Source: Desulfuromonas soudanensis
GTDB lineage: Bacteria; Desulfobacterota; Desulfuromonadia; Desulfuromonadales; WTL
Length of the DNA stretch: 64,000 bases
Direction of reading: 5' to 3'
NCBI RefSeq assembly: GCF_001278055.1
Contig: NZ_CP010802.1
Location: forward strand, 1,116,001 to 1,180,000
In this document: one piece after another, positions 16,293 through 24,860 of the stretch
Layout of the letters: each line of letters opens with the position of its first letter
Position numbering within the stretch: position 1 is the first letter of the stretch
The notes under the pieces: generated by a model
Seen by the model: the letters and a program-made list of their open reading frames with translations, nothing else
Told to the model about the DNA's origin: nothing
Databases searched by the model: none
Translations under genes and position numbers: made by a program

Positions 16293-17726
16293 TCAGTCCC
16301 GCTTGACTTCGATGCCGAGGAGCTGGATTTTCTTGCGCAGGGTGTTGCGGTTGATGCCGAGGATCTCGGCGGTACGCACCTGGTTGCCGCGGGTCTTTTC
16401 GAGGACGATGTTGATCAGCGGCCGCTCCATCTGGAACAGGACCATTTCGTAGAGGTTGTCCAGTTCGTTGACGTCCACCTGGGTCAGGGAGGTGCGCAGC
16501 TTGTGGGCGATCAGCGCCTCGAGGGAGGAGTCGCCCTCCACGCGGTCGTTGCCGCCGGTCAGGGCCGGGAAGTCGGCGGGGGTGAGCATCTGGTCGGGGG
16601 AGAGGAGGGCGCCGCGCTGGATGGTGTTCTCCAGCTCCCGGACGTTGCCCGGCCAGGGGTAGCGCTTGAGGAGGGCGACGGCGTCCTCGGTGAAGCCGCG
16701 GGCCGCCACCCCCAGTTCGTCCTGGGCGCGCTGAAGAAAAAAGTCCATCAGCTGGGGGATGTCCTCGGGGCGCTCCCGCAGGGGGGGGAGGGTGATGGGG
16801 ACGACATTGAGACGGTAGAAGAGGTCCTCGCGGAACTCCTTGGCCTTGACCTTCTCCTGCAGCTGCTGGTTGGTGGCGGCGACGATGCGCACGTCGACGG
16901 GGATGACGGTGGAGCCTCCGGTGCGGGTGATCTCCTTTTCCTGGAGGACCCGCAGCAGCTTGGCCTGCAGCTCCAGGGGCATGTCGCCGATCTCGTCGAG
17001 AAACAGCGTGCCGCCGTTGGCCTGTTCGAACTTGCCGATCTTGCGCTCCGTGGCGCCGGTGAAGGCCCCCTTTTCGAAGCCGAAGAGTTCGCTCTCGAGG
17101 AGCTCCCGGGGGATCGCCGCGCAATTGAGCGCCAGAAAGGCCTTGCCGAGCCGCGGGCTGTTGTAGTGGATGGCCCGGGCCACCAGTTCCTTGCCGGTCC
17201 CCGACTCTCCGGTGACCAGGACGGTGACGTCGGAGGGCGCCACCTTGCCGAGCACCTTGTAGACCTCCTGCATCGGCTTGCTGGTGCCGATGATGGTCCG
17301 CTCGAGCTGGTAGTGCTCCCGGACCTCCTCCTTAAGGCGGTGCACCTCCTCGGTGACCGCCGAGGCCTTGTGGGCCTTGAGGATGATGGCATCGAGGGCG
17401 GCGAGGTCGAAGGGCTTGGTGATGTAGTCGTAGGCGCCGCGCTTCATCGCCTCGACGGCGTTTTTCATGGACGATTCGGCGGTCATGATCACCACCAGGG
17501 TCTCCGGCCTCTCCTCCTGGAAGCGGCTGAGGAGGTCGAGCCCCGAGGGGCCGGGCATCTTGATGTCGAGGATCGCCATATCGAAGGAGTGCTGGCGGAA
17601 GAGGGCCATCGCCTCGGTGCCGCTGGCGGCCAGATCGACGTGGAATCCCTGCTTGTTGAGGGCCTTGGAGAGGACCCAGCGGATGCTCTCCTCATCGTCG
17701 GCGACCAGAATGCGTCGAATGGACAT
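16293..17726 (-). CDS. NtrC-family sigma-54-dependent response regulator
   Basis: A 477-residue activator in three parts. The receiver domain (about 1-120) has the phospho-accepting Asp in MAILDIKMPG and acidic DDEE at its start. The AAA+ domain (about 145-380) has Walker A GESGTGKE, the sigma-54 contact loop GAFTGA and Walker B GGTLFLDEIGD. The C-terminal helix-turn-helix is Fis-like (NQVRTAEILGINRNTLRKKI). It is the last gene of dusB-kinase-regulator, the order seen for nifR3-ntrB-ntrC in other proteobacteria, so nitrogen control is a reasonable guess. Thirty bases separate it from the kinase gene. Confidence 0.93.
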   Translation of the reverse strand: MSIRRILVADDEESIRWVLSKALNKQGFHVDLAASGTEAMALFRQHSFDMAILDIKMPGPSGLDLLSRFQEERPETLVVIMTAESSMKNAVEAMKRGAYDYITKPFDLAALDAIILKAHKASAVTEEVHRLKEEVREHYQLERTIIGTSKPMQEVYKVLGKVAPSDVTVLVTGESGTGKELVARAIHYNSPRLGKAFLALNCAAIPRELLESELFGFEKGAFTGATERKIGKFEQANGGTLFLDEIGDMPLELQAKLLRVLQEKEITRTGGSTVIPVDVRIVAATNQQLQEKVKAKEFREDLFYRLNVVPITLPPLRERPEDIPQLMDFFLQRAQDELGVAARGFTEDAVALLKRYPWPGNVRELENTIQRGALLSPDQMLTPADFPALTGGNDRVEGDSSLEALIAHKLRTSLTQVDVNELDNLYEMVLFQMERPLINIVLEKTRGNQVRTAEILGINRNTLRKKIQLLGIEVKRD

Positions 17727-17756
17727 GGGATGGTCCCTTTCCTGTGACCTTGGGCG

Positions 17757-18857
17757 TTAACGGAGGAAGGGGAGGGAGACGGCAAAAACCGTCCCCTTCC
17801 CGGGCGTGCTGTCCACCTTGAGAAATCCCCTGTGGATGTTGACGATTTTCTGGCAGGTCGCCAGTCCCAGCCCGCTCCCCCGGTTCTTGGTGGTGTAGAA
17901 GGGGGTGAAAATCCGGTCGATCTCCTCAGCGGAAATGCCCCGGCCGTTGTCGCGGATTTCGACGACGATGAGTTGCACCGGGCGGTGGCCGGGATTGTTG
18001 AGATGATAATCGCTGGCGACCCTGGTGACGATTTCCACCCGCCCGCTCTGCTCGATGGCTTCTCCGGCGTTCTTGACCAGGTTGAGGAAGAGCCGGGTCA
18101 GCAGATTCTCGTCGCCCTGGATCGGCGGGATGCTCGGGTCGAGCTGCAGAACGAATTCGACGTTCCGGGCGCGATGAGCCTCTTTCTGGAAGAGCACGAT
18201 GTCGTTGAGAATCTTCCCCAGGTTGACGGCGGTGAGGAGGGGGGGGCGGGGGCGGGCCAGATCCATGAGCTCCTCGATGATGCCGTTGACCCTCTCCACC
18301 TCCTTCACCATGACCCCGGTGTACTCGCGCAGGGGGCTCTCTTCGGCCAGTTCCATGTCGAGGAGCTGGGCCGCCCCCTTGATTCCTCCCAGGGGGTTTT
18401 TGATCTCATGGGCCAGTCCCGCCGCCAGGGTGCCGAGCATGGAGAGCCGGTCGGCTCTTCGGACCGCATCCTCGAGTTCCCGCACCCGGGAGAGGTCGCG
18501 GATGATCAGCACCGCGCCGTCCAGCTCCCCTTCGGAGGTGTAGATCGGCGAAACCGATACGCTCACCGGCAGCGGAGCGGCGGTGGGGCGATGGAGCTGG
18601 AGGTTTTCGTGGTCGGAGATGGAGCGTCCCTCGCGGAGCGCCACCCGGATCAGGTACAGGATCCCTTCCTGGCCGGCAAAGAGCTCCTCGAAATTCCGCC
18701 CCAGGCTCTGGCGCTCGGAGAGGCCGGTGTAGGACTGGGCCGCAGGGTTGAAGAGAGCGACGGTTCCGCTGCGGTCGAGAGCCATCACCGCCCGGTCGAT
18801 GTTTTCGAGAACCCGCACGTAGAGCTGGGCGTCGGTGGCAGGGTTGGGGCGCGCCAT
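17757..18857 (-). CDS. NtrB-like soluble PAS histidine kinase
   Basis: A 366-residue kinase with no membrane segment. A PAS domain covers about residues 10-125, the phosphoacceptor motif LAAGLAHEIKNPLGGIKGAA follows near 145, and the ATPase part has NLVKNAGEAI, DNGRGI, FTPFYTTK and GSGLGLA boxes. The HEIKNP form and the size fit NtrB/GlnL, which controls NtrC by phosphorylation in response to PII. It starts three bases after dusB and is followed by its likely partner regulator. Residue-level evidence for PII binding cannot be read here. Confidence 0.9.
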   Translation of the reverse strand: MARPNPATDAQLYVRVLENIDRAVMALDRSGTVALFNPAAQSYTGLSERQSLGRNFEELFAGQEGILYLIRVALREGRSISDHENLQLHRPTAAPLPVSVSVSPIYTSEGELDGAVLIIRDLSRVRELEDAVRRADRLSMLGTLAAGLAHEIKNPLGGIKGAAQLLDMELAEESPLREYTGVMVKEVERVNGIIEELMDLARPRPPLLTAVNLGKILNDIVLFQKEAHRARNVEFVLQLDPSIPPIQGDENLLTRLFLNLVKNAGEAIEQSGRVEIVTRVASDYHLNNPGHRPVQLIVVEIRDNGRGISAEEIDRIFTPFYTTKNRGSGLGLATCQKIVNIHRGFLKVDSTPGKGTVFAVSLPFLR

Positions 18858-18860
18858 GGT

Positions 18861-19844
18861 TCAGGCTTCCTCTTCGGCGCCGGTAAAGAAGTCGTCGAGT
18901 ACCTGACGCATCTCGTCCAGCGACTCGGTGTGATTGATCAGGGTGCGGAACGCCGCGGCCCCGGAGAGACCCCGGGAGTACCAGCAGAGGTGCTTGCGCA
19001 TGTCGAGAAGCGACTTGCGGGGACCGAAGGTGGCGAAGTTGAGCTCCAGGTGGCTTCGCGCCACCTCCAGTCGTTCCGCCGGCGTGGGCGGCGGCGGGAC
19101 CGGGCGCCCCTGCTGCAGGGCGAGGATGTCGCGGATCAGCCAGGGGTTTCCGTAGCCGCCGCGGCCGATCATGATGCCGTCGCAGCCGGTCCGTTCGAGC
19201 ATCGCCAGGGCGTCGGCGGCACAGAAGATGTCGCCGCTGCCGATCACCGGCACCGGCAGCGCCTTCTTGAGGCGGCCGATTTCCGCCCAGTCGGCGCTGC
19301 CGCTGAACCCCATGCTGCGGGTGCGGGGGTGGAGGGTGACGGCATCGGCCCCTTCGCCGACGGCGATGCGGCCGATCTCGATATAGTTGATCGAGGAATC
19401 GTCCCAGCCGGAGCGGATCTTGACGGTCAGGGGGAGGTCGGTGGAGCGGCGCACCGCCGCCACCACCCGCGCCACCTTGGCGGGGTAGCGCAGCAGGGCG
19501 CTGCCGGCGCCGGAGCTGACCACCTTGTTGACCGGGCAGCCGAGATTGAGGTCGATCAGCTCCCCGTCGCCACGGACCAGAGTCGCGGCCTCGGCCAGAA
19601 CCGCCGGTTCGTCACCGAAGAGCTGGATCCCGAGGGGGCGCTCGTCGGGTGCCGATCGGAGGAGTTCGCGGGTCCGTTTTCCGGCGCGAATCAGCCCGTT
19701 GGCGCTGACCATTTCGGTAAAGACCAGACCGGCGCCGAAGCGTTTCATGATCTGCCGGTAAGGGAGGTCGGAAATCCCCGCCATGGGCGCGAGAATGATG
19801 TTGTTTTCGAGGGTCAGGCGGGCAATCTTCATGGGAAGGGTCAT
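18861..19844 (-). CDS. dusB: tRNA-dihydrouridine synthase
   Basis: A 327-residue flavoenzyme that reduces uridines in the tRNA D-loop. Visible family features are the FMN-binding start IILAPMAGISDLPYR, the catalytic Cys in NLGCPVNKVVSSGAGSAL, the KIRSGWDDSSI strand and VIGSGDIFCAADAL. The length and the position in front of ntrBC-like genes fit DusB (formerly NifR3). The ATG at 19844 was taken because nothing better lies nearby; a second in-frame ATG four codons later is equally possible. A divergent promoter region shared with citrate synthase lies upstream. Confidence 0.92.
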   Translation of the reverse strand: MTLPMKIARLTLENNIILAPMAGISDLPYRQIMKRFGAGLVFTEMVSANGLIRAGKRTRELLRSAPDERPLGIQLFGDEPAVLAEAATLVRGDGELIDLNLGCPVNKVVSSGAGSALLRYPAKVARVVAAVRRSTDLPLTVKIRSGWDDSSINYIEIGRIAVGEGADAVTLHPRTRSMGFSGSADWAEIGRLKKALPVPVIGSGDIFCAADALAMLERTGCDGIMIGRGGYGNPWLIRDILALQQGRPVPPPPTPAERLEVARSHLELNFATFGPRKSLLDMRKHLCWYSRGLSGAAAFRTLINHTESLDEMRQVLDDFFTGAEEEA

Positions 19845-19924
19845 TTCTGCTTAAATTTTACGCATTCTAGCATGGAGAGAAGGGAAAGCAAGGGGAAAAT
19901 GCCTCCCCCTTCGAAGTGCCGAGG

Positions 19925-19943
19925 TTTGGATACTGTATACAAA
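19925..19943. promoter_or_regulatory. imperfect 19-bp palindrome, candidate operator for citrate synthase
   Basis: TTTGGATAC-T-GTATACAAA, with one mismatch between 9-base arms, sits six bases before a TTGACA box at 19950. In Geobacter the citrate synthase gene is known to be repressed by HgtR; whether this is that site is not shown. Confidence 0.5.
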
Positions 19944-19949
19944 ATCCCC

Positions 19950-19977
19950 TTGACATCCCGGCATCGAGTTGTTAGAA
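19950..19977 (+). promoter_or_regulatory. putative sigma-70 promoter of citrate synthase
   Basis: TTGACA (19950-19955) followed after 16 bases by TTAGAA (19972-19977). The -35 is perfect and the -10 is weak. The predicted transcript would carry a leader of about 190 bases. Confidence 0.5.
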
Positions 19978-20024
19978 CAGTATTTGTTTGGATTCATTTT
20001 CATGGAATGATCATCAGGGTGACC

Positions 20025-20141
20025 GGTCGGGGTCGCCCGACCATGCAATCGCTTTCAGGGGGGATACCGGGCCTGTTTTGCGCCGGGCCGTCCTCCTCAG
20101 GTTGTATGTGGCAGTTTGGCGAGGTGGGTCTGCAACCCACC
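20025..20141 (+). other. structured leader of citrate synthase mRNA
   Basis: Two perfect 7-bp hairpins are visible: GGTCGGG/CCCGACC at 20025-20042 and GGTGGGT/ACCCACC at 20123-20141, the latter 20 bases before the ribosome site. A GC-rich stretch between them can also pair. No known riboswitch consensus was recognised. The whole gap 19845-20170 contains no other gene. Confidence 0.45.
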
Positions 20142-20170
20142 GGATTTCATTTCACTAAAGGAGAGAGAGT

Positions 20171-21502
20171 ATGTCGAAACTGAAGGAGATTCTGTCCAAG
20201 AAGATTGAGGACCACCGTCCCCGCACCACTCGGCTTGTCAAGGAGTTCGGCAAAGTCAAGATCGACGAAGTGACCATCGACCAGTGCATCGGTGGCGCCC
20301 GCGATATCCGCAGCCTCGTCACCGACATCTCTTATCTCGACCCCCAGGAAGGAATCCGGTTCCGCGGCAAAACCATCCCCGAGACCTTTGCGGCTCTCCC
20401 CAAGGCGAACGGTTCCAAGTATCCGACCGTCGAGGCGTTTTGGTTCTTCCTCCTCACCGGGGATGTGCCGACCCAGAAACAGGTTGACGACGTTGCCGCC
20501 GAGTGGAAGACCCGCCAGGTCGTTCCGACCTACGTCTTCGACGCCATCCGCGCCCTCCCCCGCGACAGCCATCCGATGGTCATGCTCTCCGTCGCCCTGC
20601 TGACCCTGCAAAAAGACTCCAAATTTGCCGCCTTCTACGGCTCGGGCAAATTCAACAAGATGACCGCCTGGGAATCTGTCTACGAAGATGCCAGCGATAT
20701 CGTCGCCCGCATCCCCGTCATCGCCGCCTTCATCTACAACCTGAAATTCCGCGGCGACAAGCAGATCGCCATCGATCCGAAGCTCGACATGGGTGCCAAC
20801 TTCGCCCACATGATCGGTCAGAAGGAAGAGTACAAGGATGTGGCCCGCATGTACTTCATCCTCCATTCCGACCATGAATCGGGGAACGTTTCGGCCCACG
20901 CCACCCATCTGGTCCATTCCGCCCTCTCCGACCCCTACTATGCCTACTCCGCCGGGATCAACGGTCTGGCCGGCCCGCTGCACGGCCTTGCCAACCAGGA
21001 AGTGCTCGACTGGACCATGCAGTTTCAGGAGAAGTACTGCAAAGGCGTCGAGCCGACCAAGGAACTCGTCACCAAGGCCCTGTGGGACACCCTCAATGCC
21101 GGCCAGGTCATCCCGGGGTACGGTCACGCCGTTCTCCGCAAGACCGATCCGCGCTACATGTCGCAGCGGGAATTCTGCCTCAATACCCCGGGGCTCAAGG
21201 ACGATCCTCTCTTCAAGCTCGTCTCCATGATCTTCGAGGTCGCTCCCGGCGTCCTCACCGAGCACGGCAAAACCAAGAATCCCTGGCCGAACGTCGATGC
21301 CCAGTCGGGCGTCATCCAGTGGTACTACGGCCTCAAGGAGTGGGACTTCTACACCGTCCTCTTCGGCGTCGGTCGTGCCCTCGGCTGCATGGCCAACATC
21401 ACCTGGGACCGCGGCCTCGGCTACGCCATCGAGCGTCCCAAGTCGGTGACCACGGCAATGCTGGAGAAGTGGGCTGCTGAAGGCGGGCGCAAGCTCAGCT
21501 GA
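20171..21502 (+). CDS. gltA: citrate synthase, eukaryote-like type
   Basis: A 443-residue enzyme that condenses oxaloacetate and acetyl-CoA to citrate at the entry to the TCA cycle, central to acetate oxidation. Active-site residues are recognisable: His in SDHESGNVSAH, His in PGYGHAVLRKTDPR and Asp in FYTVLFGVGRALG context. It resembles mitochondrial citrate synthase far more than the bacterial NADH-inhibited form, a peculiarity known from Geobacteraceae and relatives. GGAGAGAGAG precedes the ATG. It is monocistronic, with its own promoter region and a strong terminator. Confidence 0.95.
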   Translation: MSKLKEILSKKIEDHRPRTTRLVKEFGKVKIDEVTIDQCIGGARDIRSLVTDISYLDPQEGIRFRGKTIPETFAALPKANGSKYPTVEAFWFFLLTGDVPTQKQVDDVAAEWKTRQVVPTYVFDAIRALPRDSHPMVMLSVALLTLQKDSKFAAFYGSGKFNKMTAWESVYEDASDIVARIPVIAAFIYNLKFRGDKQIAIDPKLDMGANFAHMIGQKEEYKDVARMYFILHSDHESGNVSAHATHLVHSALSDPYYAYSAGINGLAGPLHGLANQEVLDWTMQFQEKYCKGVEPTKELVTKALWDTLNAGQVIPGYGHAVLRKTDPRYMSQREFCLNTPGLKDDPLFKLVSMIFEVAPGVLTEHGKTKNPWPNVDAQSGVIQWYYGLKEWDFYTVLFGVGRALGCMANITWDRGLGYAIERPKSVTTAMLEKWAAEGGRKLS

Positions 21503-21530
21503 GTCTGTCCCTGACGCAAAAGCGCCAAAC

Positions 21531-21575
21531 AAAAAAAGTGGGGAGATGCTTTCGGCATCTCCCCTCTTTTTTTTT
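21531..21575. terminator. bidirectional rho-independent terminator
   Basis: Stem GGGGAGATGC/GCATCTCCCC with a TTTCG loop, preceded by seven A and followed by nine T. It serves citrate synthase on the plus strand and the methyltransferase gene on the minus strand. Confidence 0.93.
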
Positions 21576-21658
21576 GTCCGGTGTCGCGGTAAGGAAAATT
21601 CGGGCATCCCCTCCCCGCGGCGGAGGACCTCAGGGCAAAGGGGGCTGGCGCCGGGGTT

Positions 21659-22462
21659 TCAGGGTGAAACCGGCTGCTTCTTGGCCGGGCGCGAGGCGTA
21701 AAGGAGGAGTTTGCGGTCGGTGTAGCTTTCCACCTCGCCGGCAAAGGTCTCGATCTGGAAATACTCGTGGATTTTGGCGGAAGCCTGGATGAAGAAGTTG
21801 TTGAGATTCTGCACCCCCTGGCGGTTGAGTCCGGCCCTTTTCGCCCATTCCTGAAAGTCGTGGGTCTTGGGGAAAGTCTTGGTCTTGTGGACCTCGAACC
21901 CCGCCTCCTCGACCATTGCCACCCATTCCTGTTCGGTGTAGGTGCGCACATGCGTCGGGTCGCGCATCTGTTCCAGGTCCTGGTAGAAGTCGGCAATTTC
22001 CGGGTCCTCGGGGCGGAGGGTGTCGATGATGACCATTCTTCCCCCCCGGCGCAGGACGCGGTGAAATTCCAGAAGGGCCCGGGGGACGTCGGGGAAGTGA
22101 TGGGGAGCGATGCGGCAGGTCAGCAGGGTGAAGGAGCCGGCCGGAAAGGGGAGATCCTCGGCGTCGGCTTCGCGGAAGGTGATGTTCTCGACGCCCCCCT
22201 CTTCGCTGATATACTCCTGGGCCTTCTTCAGCATCAGCATGGTCAGGTCCGAGGCGACGACGCTGCGCACCAGGGGGGCGAAGTAGAGCGCCGTGTGCCC
22301 GCCGCCGCAGGCGACGTCGAGAAGCGCGTCGTCGGTGGTCGGTTTGAGAAGACGCGCGGCCTCGGCGAGGTCGTCCCCTTTGGCAAACCCGCTGTTGCGC
22401 ACGTATCCGTCCGCGGTGCGGGCGAACTGGTCGCGGACCTTTTCTTTGAAATCCTTGCTCAT
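21659..22462 (-). CDS. class I SAM-dependent methyltransferase
   Basis: A 267-residue methyltransferase of the UbiE/MenG-like fold. The SAM-binding motif I is DALLDVACGGGHTALYFAP, motif II ends VVASDLTMLMLKKAQ, and a later strand reads DLPFPAGSFTLLTCRIAPHHF. The substrate is unknown; the HHF motif and lipid-enzyme resemblance do not fix it. I start at MSKDFKEKVRDQFART, where AGGAG lies seven bases upstream, instead of the ATG 15 codons earlier. It is convergent with citrate synthase and divergent from a permease. Confidence 0.85.
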   Translation of the reverse strand: MSKDFKEKVRDQFARTADGYVRNSGFAKGDDLAEAARLLKPTTDDALLDVACGGGHTALYFAPLVRSVVASDLTMLMLKKAQEYISEEGGVENITFREADAEDLPFPAGSFTLLTCRIAPHHFPDVPRALLEFHRVLRRGGRMVIIDTLRPEDPEIADFYQDLEQMRDPTHVRTYTEQEWVAMVEEAGFEVHKTKTFPKTHDFQEWAKRAGLNRQGVQNLNNFFIQASAKIHEYFQIETFAGEVESYTDRKLLLYASRPAKKQPVSP

Positions 22463-22869
22463 CGGTCGCTCCTGAATGGATCCTTCAAGGTGGGTCAAGT
22501 ATAGCATTTGCCCGGCAAAATGTTCGACCGGAGACCCCGGGTCTGCTCAAACCATGAAAAACTGCGGGAGGATAGCATGAAAAAGGCCCGGTTGGAAGGG
22601 CCGGGATGGTGATTTCGCCGCCGGGTTTCCGACCCCTTCCCCGGGAGACGCCGGATTTCCCCCTGCATTACCGATGTGCATCGAATCGGGGATGGAATGA
22701 CTCTTGCTAAACCCGTGCTCAGTCGCTTGCCGGGTATTGACGGCCGGCACTGCCAAACCGCGCCGCTGCGCCTCCCCCGCCCCCTCCCGCCGGGACGGGG
22801 CGGGCGGAAAACCGTCTCGCCGGCAATTCTCGGACAGAAACCTGACCGCACCAAAGGACAAGGACGACC
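22463..22869. other. divergent intergenic region with possible 11-codon leader peptide
   Basis: This 407-base gap separates the methyltransferase and the permease. On the plus strand at 22577-22612 a tiny frame, MKKARLEGPGW, has an excellent ribosome site (GGGAGGA five to eleven bases before ATG) and a GGCCC/GGGCC hairpin inside it. The rest is GC-rich with several short inverted repeats but no recognised riboswitch or promoter. Confidence 0.4.
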
Positions 22870-23862
22870 ATGGAAGGCATCGCCAAAACACTGACGGAAC
22901 TCGGCATCGGGCTGTGGCGCGAGTTCATTTACATCCTCCCCTTTCTGGCCATCGGCGTCCTCCTCGAGGCGATCATCCGCACCTTTAAGTGGCACGTCAA
23001 GATCCGCAAGGCCCTGACCCACTTCGGCGTCCTCTCCATTGCCGTCGCCACGCTCCTCGGTGTCGCCAGCCCCCTGTGCGCCTGCGCCACACTCCCCCTG
23101 GTCATCTCCCTCCTCCTCGCCGGGCTCCCCCTCGCCCCGGCCATGGCCCTGCTGGTGACCTCGCCGCTGATGAGTCCGGCCGGCTACACCCTCCTCAGCT
23201 GGGAACTCGGTCCGGGGTGGGCCAACGTCGTCCTGACCTGCGCCATCTTCATGGGGCTTTTTGCCGGATACGTCACCCAATTCCTGCGCCGCTACGGCTT
23301 CACCGAAGACCGGCTCTTCCGCGAGGCCCTCCCCGCCGGGGATTTCCATGACCCCGACTATCCCGTTGAGGAGCTGCGCTGCGCCTGCGGCCAGCAGCTC
23401 TCCCACCGGGTCGACCGCTGCACCCACAACAAGTTTTATGTCTTTCTCGCCCGCTTCTGGGAGGGGACGCTGAAGATCGGCAAGTTCACCCTCATCGGCC
23501 TGATGATCGAGGTGATCGCCATGGCACTGATCCCCAACGAATGGATCTCCACGCTCCTCGAGGGGAACGGCGTCATGCCGATTTTTGCCCTGACCTTCGC
23601 CACCATCCCCCTGCATCTCCCCCAGGTGACGGCGGCGGCCATGCTCTACGCATTCCTTTCCCCGGAGATCGGCACCGGGATCGTCCTCGCCAAGGGGGCG
23701 GGGATTGCCCTTCTCATCGGCGGCCCGGTCACCGCCCTGCCGGTGATGGGGGTCTTCCTCACCATGTTCCGCCGCCGCGTCCTCTTTCTCTATCTGGCGC
23801 TCTGTATCACCGGCACCCTCTTTCTCGCCCTGACCTACCGCATCCTCCCCTTCACCTTCTGA
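22870..23862 (+). CDS. permease of the DUF318/ArsP-like family
   Basis: A 330-residue inner-membrane protein with eight or more hydrophobic segments. The conserved helix LGVASPLCACATLPLVISLLLAG, split by the family Cys-x-Cys, and a second matching helix near residue 240 (IPLHLPQVTAAAMLYAFLSP) give the two-fold symmetric layout of the family. ArsP members export trivalent organoarsenicals through such cysteines. A central cytoplasmic loop (about 150-195) contains two Cys pairs, CACGQ and RCTHN, unusual and possibly metal-binding. No ars regulator lies nearby, so the substrate is open. Confidence 0.75.
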   Translation: MEGIAKTLTELGIGLWREFIYILPFLAIGVLLEAIIRTFKWHVKIRKALTHFGVLSIAVATLLGVASPLCACATLPLVISLLLAGLPLAPAMALLVTSPLMSPAGYTLLSWELGPGWANVVLTCAIFMGLFAGYVTQFLRRYGFTEDRLFREALPAGDFHDPDYPVEELRCACGQQLSHRVDRCTHNKFYVFLARFWEGTLKIGKFTLIGLMIEVIAMALIPNEWISTLLEGNGVMPIFALTFATIPLHLPQVTAAAMLYAFLSPEIGTGIVLAKGAGIALLIGGPVTALPVMGVFLTMFRRRVLFLYLALCITGTLFLALTYRILPFTF

Positions 23863-23932
23863 AAATCCGGGATTCCCCCGGCGGGGAAGGACATTCGGCC
23901 ACTGTTCGTTCAGCCCTTCGGGTTCCGTAAAG

Positions 23933-23978
23933 AAAAGAGGCGAGGCCGTCCCCGGGGGACGGCCTCGCCTCTTTTTTT
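23933..23978. terminator. bidirectional rho-independent terminator
   Basis: A stem of about 16 bp (GAGGCGAGGCCGTCC with its complement) flanked by A on the left and seven T on the right, between the convergent permease and CheX-like genes. Confidence 0.92.
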
Positions 23979-23996
23979 CGCTCCCGGGAGAAAGAG

Positions 23997-24860
23997 TTAC
24001 TGGCCAATAAAGAGCGCCAGTTCGATCAGGTCGCCGTCGCCCCGGTGAAAGGGGAAGAGGAGTCCCATATGGCCGGGAGGGACGGCGATCCCCGCCTGTA
24101 AACGACTCACCGAAGGGGGGGAGATCTCCATGAGCCTCCCCTTCTCGGCGCTTTTTGCCCTCAGGTTGCCGAGGATGGTGCCGAGAAACCCCCGCAGCGC
24201 CTCATCGAGGATCTCGACCGTCTCCCCGCTCAGGTCGTCTTTTTTGAGGATGGCTCGGGCGATGGAATTGTGCGTCGCCGGGGAGACGGAGAGGAGGTAG
24301 CGTCCCGAGGCCGGGCCGGTAAAGGTCATGGAGGCCCGCACCTCGGATCCAGCGAGACTGTCGACGATCCGGCAGGGACCGGGGCGCGTCGGGAGATCGG
24401 CGATGCGTCTCAGCAGTTTGCCGGTCAGGTCGGCGGTCATCTCCCAGAGCTGCGGTTCCGCTACCACCTGCGGAAGACGGCTCCCCTCCCTGGCGCAGGG
24501 AGCCTGATCCATCCTGAACTCCTGCAGCAGCCGTTCCAGGTCCTCCTCGCCCAGGCCGCAGATGCGGCGGATCGCCTCGCCGATATAAAGATGGTGATTC
24601 CTCTGCCAGGTGAGAATCTCCTTCTTCTGCATTTCATCGAGCAGTCCGAGCCGGACGGCGATTTCGCCAAAACGCAGATCCTCCGAGCGCTGGGCCTCAT
24701 GGATCCGCAGGACGTCGCTGTCGTTGAGATGGCGCATCTTGACCGCGATCTCTCCTGCCTTGAGATTGACGGACCCCTGCAGTTCAAGGGCCTTGCGGAG
24801 CGTCTCTCTCGAGACCACCCCCCTTTCCACCAGAAACTGCCCGAAAAATTTGACGGCCAT
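23997..24860 (-). CDS. CheX-like chemotaxis phosphatase domain protein with N-terminal GspE-like module
   Basis: A 287-residue cytoplasmic protein. Residues about 1-125 contain two repeats of a helix-rich module (FGQFLVERGVVSRETLRKAL and FGEIAVRLGLLDEMQKKEIL) like the N-terminal domain of type II secretion ATPases. The C-terminal half (about 135-287) resembles CheX/CheC phosphatases, with the central helix ETVEILDEALRGFLGTILGNLRA in place of the E-x2-N motif, so catalytic activity is uncertain. CheX removes phosphate from CheY. No chemotaxis genes flank it. GGGAG precedes the ATG. Confidence 0.65.
   Translation of the reverse strand: MAVKFFGQFLVERGVVSRETLRKALELQGSVNLKAGEIAVKMRHLNDSDVLRIHEAQRSEDLRFGEIAVRLGLLDEMQKKEILTWQRNHHLYIGEAIRRICGLGEEDLERLLQEFRMDQAPCAREGSRLPQVVAEPQLWEMTADLTGKLLRRIADLPTRPGPCRIVDSLAGSEVRASMTFTGPASGRYLLSVSPATHNSIARAILKKDDLSGETVEILDEALRGFLGTILGNLRAKSAEKGRLMEISPPSVSRLQAGIAVPPGHMGLLFPFHRGDGDLIELALFIGQ

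Noticed and set aside
17832-20183. Very long open frame on the plus strand opposite ntrB and dusB
   Set aside because: It is an antisense shadow caused by high GC codon use; the minus-strand genes have full domain matches and ribosome sites.
22508-22869. Riboswitch before the permease
   Set aside because: I compared it by eye with cobalamin, TPP and cyclic di-GMP consensus cores; none matches.
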